NCBI RefSeq assembly: GCF_030463565.1
Contig: NC_134659.1
Location: 6,704,511-6,768,510, forward strand
Direction of reading: 5' to 3'
Length of the DNA stretch: 64,000 nt
Source: Pelecanus crispus
Taxonomy: Eukaryota; Chordata; Aves; Pelecaniformes; Pelecanidae
Shown here: positions 1 through 13,278 of the stretch, one piece after another
Layout of the letters: every line of letters starts with the position of its first letter
Numbering within the stretch: position 1 is the first letter of the stretch
Notes under the pieces: model-generated
What the model was told of the DNA's origin: nothing
Databases searched by the model: none
Seen by the model: the letters and a program-made list of their open reading frames with translations, nothing else
Program-made: the position numbers and the translations under genes

Positions 1-1048
1 AAAAGACCCCAGTTGAACACTTTCTCGGCAGAGCATAATCCATTTCTCGGCTCCAAATTACTTTTCATTTTGCAATGTAAGTAAATGTATTGCAAAATCC
101 CCTTTTGAAAGGGGGCTGAAATGGTTGGGGAGGACCTCAGAGACAGACTGGGATTAACTTGTTCCAGCCTGGGGTCTGGATTTTCAAACAATGTCCTTTT
201 TCCTTTCTTTTCGATGATGGTTTTTCATCCTGCTGCAGGATGGTTAATACCAGCAATTCCTTCCTGGTGTGGAAATTGCTTCATCTACAGGCACCAAGTA
301 TTAAAGGCTGGCAGGGGACCCTACATGGGGGCAAATAGCTCTCTTTTGTGCTGTTTTTCTCTGATTTACCCTACTTCTGCAGCATTTTTAGTGGCCTCAG
401 TCAAGAGAGGATGCTGGTGGATGGTCTGGTCCACTGCAGGCATTTCTCCCATACCAATGGGTGATGCTTTGTGGCCAGACCTCTGGAAGATCTTGTTGTC
501 GCACTGATCCAGCAATATTTCCCTTCGATGGGGTATGGGATGACATCTCGGATAGGGACCACCTCCATCCATATGAGTCTGCATCTTATCTGAGCTGTTG
601 CAATTGCAGGTTGGAAATGCAGCCTCCGGTGCAGGGAGCCCAGAGCGCGCCAAGAGCACCAGCATCCATGCGGTGATTTTCCTTGGGAGCATTGCTGGAG
701 CCGAGAGCAATGCTGAAGGGGAGTTGGGAGGCCTCATCAGCATGCACAATAGACTAAAACATGCAAATGTGCAATTTATTCTGTTTATTAAACTGGAATC
801 TCCATAGATTTTACACTCTTCTCCACCGCCTAAGTATTAATCAAAGTAATAACTTAATTCCAGATTTTAGTTTTCCAGAAAGGAGAGGGGAGCCCAGCCT
901 GTGGGCTGCACCCGGCTGAGAGGGATGCTGGGGCAGAGCGTGGGCTCCCTAAATTTGCAGTGGGATGCAGCCAGAGCCACAGGGATGCAGAAGGATGCGG
1001 AGAAATCTCTGGTTTGGTTCTGGACCCAAAGAACTCTTCCAAAGAGTT
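1..1048. other. Intergenic, no gene recognised
   Basis: No recognised coding exon. A perfect 10-bp inverted repeat (ATTTTGCAAT at 67-76, ATTGCAAAAT at 89-98) is the only notable structure. Short overlapping open frames on both strands have no family resemblance. Confidence 0.6.
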
Positions 1049-1215
1049 CTGCCCAGGGAAGTGGTTGAGTCACCATCCCTGGAGGTTTTTAAAAAGACGT
1101 GTAGATGTGGCACTTAGGGACGTGGTTTAGTGGTGGACTCGGCAGTGTTAGGTTTACGGTTGGACTCAATGATCTTAAAGGTCTTTTCCAACCTAAATGA
1201 TTCTATGATTCTAAA
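1049..1215 (+). repeat. CR1 LINE 3' end fragment, plus strand
   Basis: The segment contains GGGAAGTGGTTGAGTCACC, then CATCCCTGGAGGTTTTTAAA. It ends in TTGGACTCAATGATCTTAAA, GGTCTTTTCCAACCTAAATG and the 3' octamers ATTCTATG and ATTCTAAA. This is the standard 3' end of avian CR1 elements, 5'-truncated to about 167 bp and diverged. It has no coding capacity. Confidence 0.92.
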
Positions 1216-4200
1216 GCGGCCGCCTCCTCCCCTGCACAAGCTTTTTCCAGGCACAAGAGGGGTTTGGGTTTGGGAAGATGGAGTGGAGCTGGGCCTGGGA
1301 ACCCCCAAACAGTGTCGGGTTCCCGCTGGCAGTTGCATTAACAGCTCAACTTGACTTAACGAAATGGTGGCTGTGCTGGTGAGCAGCCAAAATCTGACCT
1401 GCTTTTCTCTTTATTATATCTGCTTGCAGATCTCATGCAACTCTTTAATCAAATGTTTCAATGCCTCCATAGAGCTGGAAAGGATTTGGACAATGTGGCT
1501 GGGTTGTTTGCAAACTTCTTCAGGCTCCAAGTGCATTCCCAGCTTTCCTTTTTTCAAGAAAGAAGGGAATCGAAGCCGGTGGCCAGGCTCAGAGGTGTTT
1601 GGGCTGGGTCCTGGCTGGAGCGGCGCAGGGATTTACAGCAAAGCCCGGGGAAGGGGGCATCACCTCCTTGCCAAGCCTGGTGGCACTCAGAGCCTGCAAG
1701 GGTGTGGGGACAGGGCTGGGTCCTTCGTAGCTGACTTAGGGTTGGGTTTTGGCATCCACATGGACTTTGGTGGCTTTGGGTCTGATGCCTCCCCTGCAAT
1801 CGAATAGAAACTTGAAATTATAACAAGCCCATAAATGCATCTGGTAGAGATCCTGTGATGGGTTGGCAGTGGGATATCCAGTTCCCAGCTGGGGAAGGTT
1901 TGAGGAGGGTGGAGGGATGCAGGGAAGAGCCAGGAGTTATTTCAGCTCCCTGTGCCACCCCCTTCCTCCTGCTCCTCCAACTCGAGTGCTAAAAAATGCT
2001 TTATGGGGAGCTGTGCCAGCAATGCTCGGAGCACGCAGCACGAGAGCGGAGCAGATCGTCGCCCTGCCCTGCGCAGGGAAATCCCTTTGATGCGAGAGTG
2101 GCTGCAGGGGGAAGGGAGAGGAGTGGGCACAAACGCATCCTGCTCGGAGCGATGGGCTGGTTCATTGAGCAGAGCCCTGGCAGGCACCGCCACGTCCTTC
2201 TGCCGCTTTTCAGTGATAGCTGTCGGATTTGGTAATTGCAGCAGGCTGGCTTTCCGCCTCCTTGCTGGAAAAGTGCTGTCTTGCTCTGTGCACCCGCAGC
2301 AAGATGGGTCTCCTACAGCCGGTGCCGGCTGGGGGAGGAGGCTTGATGCGTCCCTACCCTCAGGGGCATGGAGGGGAGTCTGGTGCTGGAGGATAAACCC
2401 TGGAGCGGGGCAAAGATGCTTGGTGCTTGGGAGCGCAGCTGGAAGAAGGGGCAGAGCCTGTTATAGACAAAACCCAGGGATGTGCTCCCTATTTTCCCCT
2501 TCCTCCTGCCTTTGCAGAGCGAGAGGAAAGCGCTGGCAGCCTGACAAGGCTCCAGTGGCCTCTGGTAGTTGCTGGGGCATTTTCCGGTGGCTGGGAGGGT
2601 CTGAGCAGCGATGCTGAGACTGTTCAGCGTTGTCATCCGTGACGCGGACGTGTCACCGTCCCCCGGGGTCCCCGTATAACAGCTTGTGCCAGCTCCTGCC
2701 GTCGCGACAGTCTCCGTCTCCACAAGCGCAGGCACCTGGGGCAGGAGCGTCTGTGCCTGCGGTGGGAAGCTGGCCACGAACCCTGGCTGCCCTGGGAAGG
2801 GCTGCGGTTGTGTCCGGGGGGTGGAAATCCCTGCCTGGTCCCAAAGGGCTTAGGGGAGGTGGGGGAGGACACGCTGGCTCTGCCTTCCCCCGTAGACACC
2901 CCCCTGTCAGCATGAAATTAGACGCTGACAGCACAGGAATTCGGTGCTGATGCAAAGCTTGCCTCTCCCTGGGTGTCGCCAGGGCTGCCTGCAGACGGAC
3001 AGCCCTGCCTGCAGCCCTGGGATGGAGGCAGGGGAGGAATCTGGGGGAGCAGAAAGACCAGCGCCCGTCACCTTTCCCAAACCATCCCGGGAAATCCGGG
3101 GGAAGAAACACGGAGCCAGGGTTAAAACCCTGGCCCGGGTCTCAGCAGTTGGAGCATCTGCTCCAGCTCTGACACAGCACATCTGCTACCTGGGGCAAAT
3201 CCCATCCCTGCCCTGAGCCCTCCCGTCACGCTCGCACACGTGTGTGCCCATGTGTGAGCAAACACCCAGGGACACCCCCAGTTGCCTCCTGGTGCTTTTG
3301 TGCGGGACCCGCTCTCCAGGGACTCTCCAGGGACTCTCCAGAGCACCCCAGGTGCCAGCCCCAGCCCCAAACGTGGGCGCAGGTTTTTGCTGGGGAGGGC
3401 GATGGTTCTGCCACGGCCGGTGGGATGCTGCTCCCCTCTGCGGAGGTTCTGTCCCCCTCTCCTGTGTGCCCCCCAAACCTGCCGAGCTGAAACCCCACCA
3501 CATCTTGGTCCGCATTGTTTCTCGAGCCCGGTTTGTTGCCGGGGGTTTCCCCAGAGACCTCGCTTCTGCCTTTCCCCGGCAGCATCCCTGCAAAACCACT
3601 TTCCTAAGAACTCTGGAATAAAAAAAGAAAGAAGAAACAGCCCCCTTGTTCTGCTGCGATGAACTGGCTCTTTTTCCAGTCACAAGGGTGAGCTGAAGCA
3701 AAACTTTCCATACTGAGCAGGAACAGAAAGAGAGAGGGAGAAGTAATGAACCCGCCTTTAAAAAAAAAAAAAAAAAACACAACAAAAAACCCAACAAAAC
3801 ACAAAAGCCAGCAAACCCAAGCGCTGTCTTTCCCCCATCTCCCTCCTTTTTGAAACAAGCCAGCAAGTTTGCAGAAGTGCATTTTAAGCAGGAGCAGATG
3901 CCGGCGTTCCTCGAGCCGGGAGGGGCGAGCCGAGCCCAGGAGGGACGCGGAGATAGAAAACAGATTGCAGCAAATATTTGTGTATTTAATTGCTGTGCGG
4001 GATGGTGGTGCGAGGGGTGCTGGGAGCCAGCTCTCATGCGTTTGGCGCCTCAAAATACGGGTGTTTAAGGGGTTTTATTGCCTCGGTGTGTGAGAGTTGC
4101 CTGGCTGGTTTGCTTCAGGGGCCAGGGAGGCGGAAATGTGCTTTAAAAACTGAAGGTCCCCGTGAAGCCTCAGAACGCTGGGAGCTGGGGCTGTGGTGAA

Positions 4201-7200
4201 ACGCTGACCGGGAGAGATGGGTATCAGGTGCTGCCTTTTGGGCTGGGAAAGCGGCTGAGAGTTGCCCACAGAGCTGTGGTCTGGAGCTTTGCAGAGGGAG
4301 GGGGAGATGTTTAGGTCCAGGGTTTTTTGGGTCCCGTTCACCCTGCAGCATCCTTTGCTCGACCGGAGGCAAGCGTGCACCGAGGGGTGCCCGGGAGGGA
4401 TCCGGTCCCCGTGGGAGGCCGGGCAGCGATCTCTGCTGCCTGGAAAGCAGTGGTCCTGGTTATTGGCAGTGCTGTTTCTTGCCTCGCTGTAGGAACCAGA
4501 CACCCCGACGAGTCAAGGTGCACCCAGGGTAAAGCTCTGGGTGCACATGGGGACGGCGGGCCCCATCTCACAGCACTGGCGTCCACGCACCATCGAAGCA
4601 AAGAGACGCTCTCCCAGGGAAGGGCTTCTCCGGAGCACCCTGCAGAGCTCTGAAGAGCTCTCGGTGTCCCAACCCTAGGGTTTTTTAGGATTTATCCTTG
4701 ATCTGTGAATTCGCTGGTTGTCTGGTGCTGATGTGCCCATTAACAGCATCCAAGAGAAAAGCAAAGAAGTCAAATTGAGGCCACCTCGGTTAACATAAAA
4801 CCAGCTCCAACAGCCCCACGCCGGCATCCGCCCGTCGCTGCCACTGCTCTCTAGATACCTCCGGGGTCCTCAGCCTGGAGAAACGCCAGCCTGGCCCCTA
4901 GAAACTCAGTAAGTCCGAGCAAGGGAAAAGGGGTCAGAAGGAAAATTGGGCCGTACAAGTAGTGCCGGTGTCCTGGCGTGCCGGGATAGCAGTGGAGAGG
5001 CTGGCAGAGCAGCGGGCTGTCTGGATCTGCCTGGTTTTCTCCAGGGTCAGTTGGCTTTTGCAACGAACCTGTTCTTCCCAAAATCTCGGCTATAGGTTCC
5101 TCCCATTAGCAATGCCCTCCGTCCTGCTTCTGCTAAATGATTCATCCCGAACACTCTCGTTATTGCTCCCATTAGTCACGCTGACATAAATTCTTCTTTG
5201 ACAAAACGCTATATGTTTCTCATCAACTCCACAAGGCTCTGATGACTCGTGTCCTTAAAATCCCATCCAAATGATGTGACTTTTCCGCACTCCCCTCTCC
5301 CAGTAAATTGAAAATGATGCACCTGCTTTTGCTTTTTAGCCCATGAAGGGGAAAATAAATGAACAGGGTAAGAGCAGCCGTGCCTCTCCCGGCTTGTCCC
5401 TAAGGGCTGCAGGAGCTGGGTGACCCTGCCTGCACGCTCAGCGGAGGCAGCGGGGCTGGATCCCAGCCTCCCAGTGCTGAATCCTTCGGGATGGCTTCAG
5501 GAAACAGCACATGGCGTGACGAGATAGGCTGGCTCGAGATGCTCGTTTCCAAAGGTTACCCAAAACCCCTGTCCTGGAGGAAACCATCTCCTTTGCAAGT
5601 TCGTATCTGGCTGCATCGCTCCTTGCCCTCTGCAAGAGATGGGCTGGGGGTGCAAGCGGCAGCGAGCCGGGCTCCGCCACCCCATCCCGTTCTCCAGCTG
5701 GGGTTTGGTCCCGCTGCATCCAGGGGAGGCTTTGCCCGAGGCTGTGGAGGGATCTCGCCGGGGCCAGCCTTGCACGTTAACGCCGGCTGGCTCCCCGGCT
5801 CAGCCGGAGCGGTGGGCACGCAGCCACCCTCCTCCAGCCTCCTGGAGCAGGTCCCAGCCCTGCAGCGCGGGCAGCGCTGGGGACAACAGCGACAGCCTTA
5901 AAAGGGGTGACAAGAGCAGCAACCCGGCTCTCGTGTGACCGGCTCGGGCTCAGGAGGAGCACCACGCCGGGAGGAGAGGCAGGGACACTCCGACAGTGAC
6001 AACTCCCCAAGAATTTCCTCCTTTCAGCATCTCTTTCGTAGTGTCGGCATCTCATGCAGGCTTGGGGGCATCTCCCAAGTGGGGTGACGTGACCTGTGCG
6101 GAGCGGGGACGGTGCTGCTCTGGTTGGGCTGTCCCCGGCCACCGCAGCTCCACCATCGCTCTCAGAGCAGGGAAATGTCCTGGCTGCGATACCAGCACCA
6201 GGGAGCAGCTCCCTAAAATACTCCCGCCAGCTTTCTCAGGAGGTTCAGTGTTGTTTGCAGAGATGATGTGGGAAAGATGAAAATTCCCCCTTCCCCTTGA
6301 GGTGACCCTCCCCTGGGGAAGCGGCGCTCACTGGGAGCTGACTTCTGTCGTTTCTGGAAAGTGGTGCTTTGAGCAAACTATTTATAAAATGAGTTTTCTT
6401 TAACTCCTGAAATTGAGCCATAACTTCAGACAAACAGGGAAAAAAAAAAAAAAAAAAAAGAGATGCAGGCAAATAAATGCAGGCAAAAATAAATATACAG
6501 GCAGCCTAAATTTGCAAAGCGACATGATTCTGGGAAGGGTCTGGGTTTGGAGGCATCTGCAATGGGGCTGTAAAGGGTCTTTTCAAAAGGCTTCCCATGT
6601 CCTGGGGGACTGAGGACCAGTGGTGGCATGACGCATGGGATGGGGCTGGTGGGATTTTGCCCGGCTGCCCAGCACCGCGACCACTCCCTGACCGAGACCC
6701 TGCTGATATTGAAGCCCTGCATCGCCCCTGCTCACCGGTAATCACCGCGGTGGGAAATGCCAGACAGCGTGACCTTCCTCAGCGCGCTCTGTGGATTCAT
6801 GCGGGGGATTTATGGCCCCGCATCACTCAGGTTTTTACAGGCTCATTTGTCACCATGGCCTGAAATGCCCGCGGGGTTGGGCGACGCTGCCCAGCCCGTG
6901 CCATGGGGCACCGTCAGGACGGCGTGGGCTGTCCTGCATCCCTGGATGCTCCTGCGTCCGCGTGACACCAGGGGCTTGTTTTGGGCTGTTGGATGGGTGA
7001 CACCTCCCTTTCCTATCAGACCACCTCTTTTATTTTAAGCCCTTTTTCCAGCTTGTGCTGCCGTGGGACTCGCTGGCACGTGCCCACCCGCAGTGTCCCT
7101 GCGTCTCCCTCCCGCCTGTCCCCGGTCCCCCACTGGCACCCCCAGCCCACCCCTAAACGCATTCATCTATTTCTGCTGCGGGAGAGAGCAGCTTCGGGAA

Positions 7201-7638
7201 ACAGGTCCATAAATCACCAGCTACGCTTGGAAATAAAAATCATTATTGTGATGAATGGGGTTTTATTTCTCTTTTAAGAAGAGGGATCGTGAAAGACCAG
7301 GGCAGAGAAGAGCGGGGAAGAGGAGGTGTTGCATTTTCTATTTTTGACAAGTTAAGGGGAATAAAGCTCATTGCATGAAAGCTGTTTGAAGAGAAAGGGA
7401 AAGAAACAAGTGTTTGCTGCATACCCCTTGCTGGGGATGGAGGGAACACGAGCGTGTGTGACGGCTTCCCGTACGACTGCATTATTAGGATAATACGTTG
7501 CACTGCTCAGAGTCACGCTCGTGCCTCAGAGAGGTTGTCCTTGCCATGGTGCCGTGCTTGGTGGTGTAGAAACCCACAACAAAACGCTGTCCCTGGCCCC
7601 AGTCTGTGGGTAATTTTCTGCTGGCCCCACCAGCACCT
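1216..7638. other. Intergenic, no gene recognised
   Basis: GC-rich unique-looking DNA without recognised exons. It includes A-runs at 3760-3777 and near 6440-6459, a short tandem GGGACTCTCCA repeat around 3318-3340, and moderately AT-rich stretches near 5090-5360 and 7200-7400. Confidence 0.55.
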
Positions 7639-7750
7639 GCAGCACCCGCATCCTGCAGCACCTGCATCCCGCAGCACCCGCATCCCGCAGCATCTGCATC
7701 CCACAGCATCTGCATCCCACAGCACCTGCATCCCACCGCACCCACCTCCC
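7639..7750. repeat. 16-bp minisatellite, seven copies
   Basis: Seven tandem copies of a 16-bp unit, consensus GCAGCACCTGCATCCC, start at 7639, 7655, 7671, 7687, 7703, 7719 and 7735. Neighbouring copies differ by a few bases and the last copy is the most degraded. The array gives repetitive Cys-rich open frames on the minus strand that are not genes. Confidence 0.95.
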
Positions 7751-8593
7751 TCAGCATCGGCTCGGCTCCTGCTGGCACCACGGACACCGTGGGCTTGGGG
7801 AGCAGCTCCCGCAGCCAAGGGGAAGCTTTGCACAGAATGACTTCAGGATTTGGCCCCAGGCTCCCAGGGATGGGAGCTTGTATTAATTAAGCAGCGGTGA
7901 TCCAAGTGCCCCAGGGCATTTCCTGGGGATTAATGACTGGCTGGGAGGAGTTAATGACTTGAGATGAATCCAAAAATCCCATTTACCCCAACCGGTGCCG
8001 AGTCCCAGTGCACACTTTCTGCCAAGGTCAGCACCACCATTTTAAGGTAATTTTTTAAATTATTATTAATAAGAATAATGAAGTGTTGGAAATGGATTCT
8101 CCTTTCCGCCACAGCGACGCAGCTTGATTGCTGCAGGCAGGCTCTCGGGGAGAATGGATGCCCTTCATATTAAGCCGGTGTATCAAATGGAAAGAGCATC
8201 CCCCTCCCTGAGCCCCGCAGGAGCCCTGCCCCGGCCCTCCCAGCCCTTCCTGGGGACAGGAGGGTGGTGGGGGCGGCATCCTCAGCCTCTGCGTTCAGTT
8301 TCCAGCCCAGCTGCACCGGGATGGCGATGCTCGGAAGATGCAGGTTTCAAAGACAAGAGGAGCAATTGGGCAAAAGGCAACCTGCCGCAGCGTTGCGCCC
8401 AGAGTAGATCAGGATCCGGCCTCTCGGCAATTATCTCTGATAAATGTTTTAGGGTTGTCATGGCAATGAAAGAGCCTGGCTAATCCTTGGGTTTCCTTTC
8501 TTCAAAGGGAACAAAGTTTGCGTACCTGACTGCAGGCGTGAGCAGCCCGGCAGGATGCTCGGTCTCTGCGCTGCCAGCCCTCCCACGCGTGTG

Positions 8594-8618
8594 CACACAC
8601 ACACACACACACACACAC
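8594..8618. repeat. (CA)n microsatellite
   Basis: An uninterrupted CA dinucleotide tract of about 12 units, preceded by GTGTG. Confidence 0.97.
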
Positions 8619-11600
8619 TGGAGTAAATGCAAACCGAATCCGTCCCGAGGAGGGGGACAGCACCTCGCTTCTGGCTTCCATTGCCACTTGACGCCGGGTG
8701 ATCCAGCTGCGTCCCCTCCTTTGTGGCGGCTGGTTGTTTATTTGCACGGTACCCCTGCCCGTGTCCCTGCCTTCCCCATCACGGGTGAGGACGATCGAGT
8801 GCAGCCCCGGGGCTGGGCTCCGGATGCTCCCCTGGGCTCTGAGCGTGCTGCAAACGGGGATGCAGCTCGCGGGTGCGTGCAGTCAATGTGATGCTCGGGG
8901 AAAGGCGATCCAGAACACGCCCTGCCCAAGTATCTGCTATCGGTGGAAATCAGACCCCGGGGAAATGCTGCCCTTCGCCTTCCCCCTGGCCCTGGCGACT
9001 GAGAGCGGCCCCAGCACGAGCAGACGGCAATGTCGTGGGCGCCGTGGTGAAGAGCATCCGGCCCAGCGAGCATAGCCGTCTCCTGGCCAAGGGGATGGCT
9101 CCAGCCAAGCAGCTCATCCCTCTCTGAGGCCAAAAGGGAACTCGGCACTTTGTGAGCAACCGGGGACTGTCCCTCCCCTCGGCGGGAGCAGCGCTCATCT
9201 CCTAAACACTGCTGGAAACTCAGCACCGCTCCCCTGCTACAGCCGGGAGCCTCTTCAGCTCCTGAGCTGCTTATCCCACTCTCACTCTTGTTACTGGAAA
9301 GTTTTATAGCCACTCACTGTTTGTGATTAATCATTTTGTTTTAATTGCCGCTTCTCTGGCTGGCAGAGGCTCAGCAGGGATTTTTATGCCTTTTGGCTGC
9401 TTCCCCCAGGTACGTTCCAGGACTGGCCGACTGCGAAGCACCGAGCAGGAGCAGCCCTGCGACAGCGGGCACCCCAGTTCAGTGGGGTGCAGGTTTGGGT
9501 GGTGTCCGTGCCCCCAACACTGGCTCACGAGCAGCACCCCGATGGAGACCTAACGTGATAATGAGCTCCCTCAAAAATGCAGCCAAACTTGCAGTAGCAG
9601 CAGCTCTCCCCGGAACAGCGGGCTGCAGCGAGGGATGGCAGGGATTAGGGATGCTCTGCACCTCCCCGGTGCTCCCCATGGATGCTGACATCCTTCTGCC
9701 GAAGGCTGGAAGCAGGCAGAGGAGGGGTGAGACCCGGGAGCTCTTAGATATCCTTCAGTGGTGTTTCTGCAGACAGCCGGAATAAAATGCAAGGAGCAGC
9801 AGGGAAATAAGAAACACCCAAGCTGAAGCACGCCTGGGGCAGGGCGGGATGCCCCTGCCTCTGCAAACAATGCGGCGCTGGGGTGTTCCCAGGCTCGAGC
9901 CGGTCACAGCTCCGCATCGCTCTTTTGTGGGAAACGATGGCATTTGAAAATGTGATTTTGATTCAAACAATGCTCAGGGTTTGATCGTCAGCTGGGAACC
10001 CAGCAGAGCTGCTGGCATCCCGAGGATGGCCCGGCGTGCTGCCCTTAGGGAGCTGGCCGGTGCTCTCCCGGCGGGTGAGCGTGCGGGCTGTGCCGGGCTC
10101 CATCCCAGCGGGCAGGAGGGAACCAGAGGGGCAGAGACGACTTTGCCATTGCCCTGGTGAGCTGCAGCCCGGTAACCATGGCCTTGGGCATCCAGAGCAC
10201 ATGACGAGCATCCTCTGAGTGTCTGGCATGTTGCCGCTTTTCCTGCCTTTCCCAAACCTCCCCCAGGCAGGAGATGAGCAGGGATGTCTGTCCTCTCCTC
10301 GTAGACAGCTCAGACCCCTGCTCAGCCCGCCAGCGCTGCGGGACCAGCCCAGAGATGGGAGCAATGGAAATCTTCACCTTGCCCAGCTTTGGGAATGGGA
10401 GGGATCAGTGTCCCAGCTCCCAGTGTCCCTGCAGATCCTGCTCAAAGCAAGACTTGGGGACGAGGACGCACCATGGGATCTACTCCACGTCTGAAGCAGC
10501 AAATCCAGGGAGCAGCAGAAAACACAGGAGCGTGGAAACCAGGCAGCAAATTTACGTTTGCAGCATTGCCTCCGTCCCAGCAAGGTTTTTCCTGGCTCGA
10601 GTGGCCTCTCGCTCCCTGGGAGAGTTTTCATGGGGATTAAATGATTTAGCCAGTGAAGCAGCTTCATCTCTGGAGGTTTTGCCCTGCACGGGTGGAGGGT
10701 TTCTACCTGGCTCTGCCTGGGCTCCCCAGCCATTCCCAGCGTATCCATGTCCCACACGGCCACCGCATTCTTCACCGGCATCGGGAGAGTACGGCAGCCC
10801 GGGACACTGCTGCCGGAGCTGCCTCCACCTTGCCTGCACTTTCATGCTGAATAATTGAAAGCTCATGCAACGGCCACAAATATTTAATAGCTTGTTCATC
10901 AAAAATTTACCCTTGTTAAAGCCGTCATTTTAGATGTCTGACAGGGCTGGAGAAAAGGCAGCGGGGAGGCACGGAGCGGGCAGCGAGGAGGGGATGCTCT
11001 GGCCGGAGGGAGCCCTAAAGGATCGTGAATTAGGGGATGCCATGGTCCCATGGGCAGCTGGCCTGGGCAGGGGGCTGCCCCGGTGACGGGGCCCTCCTTG
11101 CTGAGCACTGGGGGACCAAAAGGCATCTGAGCGTGGTGATGCCACCATCTCACGCTCACCCCCTCCATCGGCTCTGCTACAACAGCCCCTGCCCCGGCGA
11201 GGGCAGTGCGTGAACTCAGACACTTCAATTAATTCCCCATCCCTTGTTCCTGGCTCAAAACCATCCCAGGGCCCTCCGGGACCCGACACGGTGTTGGACG
11301 CACCCAGGTGGCACTGGTGGCCAGTGCCTGGGCTGGGTGCAGCCCCTTCCAGCGCCGGCATGGCCATGGCACGGGGCCGGGTGCGAGGGCAGCCCAGCTG
11401 CACGCACTCTGCTTGCTTTTCTCCTCGGCTGCCACGCAGGCAGTGGGGATGGCTCAGAGGCCTGGAGCCTCCACAGCCACCGGCAGCGATGGCAGAAAGA
11501 GATATAAAAGGCCGTCCTACTTAACATGGTTTATATAAGGAGGCGTCTCCATGGCAGGACGGGAAAACAGACGGATATTGGAAGCAATGCTTTGAACGCT

Positions 11601-13238
11601 GTCTTCACGGGGGCATCCCTGTTGATGGGTGAGGTGGCACCTGGAAGCCACTGTGGCCATGAGGGTCCCAGCCACCCCCTGCTGTGTCCCCACCGCGTCC
11701 CCGCCACGGCCCCGCTGTGTCCCCGCTGCAGCAAGAGCAGCCCACGAGGGTGTCCCCCAGAAAGGGCTGCCCTTCTGCTGGGGGTACACGGGTCAGCCAA
11801 TTCCTTTCCCTCCCACCTGCTCTCCCAGAGCCTTCTCAACTCTAATTAACACTCTCATTAATTAATTTATTTAATGGCCTCTTTGCATTCAGCTCACATG
11901 GTGCTGTGACCAGCAGGTCAGTCTTTGCTGCTGGATTCAGGGGCGCTGAGCGGAGCTGCTGCACTGACCGCAGGTGATGCGCTGCCAGGGGGGTGGTTTG
12001 GGAGGATGGGGGCTGCGAGAGGGCTCCCACCCCGAGCACCCTGCAAGGGCTGCCCAGCAGACAGAGGGGTTCAGGCTCTGCAGGAGCCCCTGTTGCCCCT
12101 TCCCTGCCTGGTCCCGCTGGGCTGGAAGCGAGCTGGGAGAGAGCAGCACCTCTGCCAGCGCTGCCCGCAGCGTGCGGTGCCGGCAGGTTCACTCCCCTTA
12201 TGGAAAGGCATGTTGTGAGCAGGCTCGCAGATGTGTTTATTCCTGTCAGCCCTTGGCCCATGTCAGGGAGCAGGATTAGACGGTGAGGAGCGGGCACCTG
12301 CTGCCAAGTTCCCCCAACAGATGCAGGGAGCCGGGCACGGGTGGCCCTGTGCCACAGAAAATAGCTGGTTGGGGTTTGGGGGGGTCCCGTTTGCAGAGGG
12401 GGTTGAGGGATGGATGTTCTGTGTTGGCTGAGCCCTGCATTGGGGTCTGTGCCGTGGCAGGATGGGTGCCTTCCCTCCCCTCCCAGGGACCTGCTGCTCC
12501 TGGGAGGAGCTGAGCTCTGCAACCACAGAGGCTGCAAATTAAAGTGAAGGAAAGGAAAGAGAAATCCCCATAATCACAGGGCTCTGGGAGTGGAGGCTTT
12601 GGGAGATGCACCAGATTTCCTCGCAGCTTGGCTCTTCCGACAGCCAGCCACGGGTCATGGCACCGTCCCAGCTCGGGGCAGGGAAAGCAGTAAATGCTCA
12701 GAAGCACTGGTAAGGCAGCAGCTGTGAGGCACCCTCCGAAGGGGGACAGGGCAGGTTTTGGGGCGCGCGAGCGGCAGGCAGAGCACGGAGCTCCGCTGGA
12801 GACCTGGCACCGAGCTGCGATGAGTCCCGAGCACTGCCTTTGCTCAGGTGCAGGCTCTGCCAGCCCCCGGATCTTCCCAAATGGGCTGCGGGGGATGCTC
12901 GGAAGCGCTCGGTCTAATTAAAAGCTGGCTGAGGCGGCCGGCAGCCGCTGGTGGAAAAGCGGGTTAATGTCCTGGTGGCCTCGGGGCTGGCGGAGGCACC
13001 GGGCCAGGGAAGGCAGCGGGCAGGCAGGGCTGCAGCAGACCTCCTTCCCTCGGCCTCTGCGCGCCTGGCGTGAAGGCACAGCTGAGCCCGGATGCTCATT
13101 CATTATCATAACTCGTTATTATTATTCATCAGGCGGCTCTCTCCTCCAGCGGTAGTACAAGTACACGTGCACCTTGCACGCCGCCTCTGCCCATCCTTCT
13201 CCCCCCTGTCCACGGGGCATCCACAGACCCTGCACCAG

Positions 13239-13278
13239 CCGTCTGTCTGGCCATGCAGCCGTCTGTCTGGCCATGTAC
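13239..13278. repeat. 20-bp tandem duplication in CTGT-rich tract
   Basis: CCGTCTGTCTGGCCATG occurs twice with a 20-bp period, inside a longer CTGT/CCGTC-rich stretch of about 13190-13400. Confidence 0.8.

Noticed and set aside
8407..8421. GATCAGGATCCGGCC, similar to one end of the palindromic element at 23150-23262
   Set aside because: No matching inverted end was found upstream, so a second copy is not supported.
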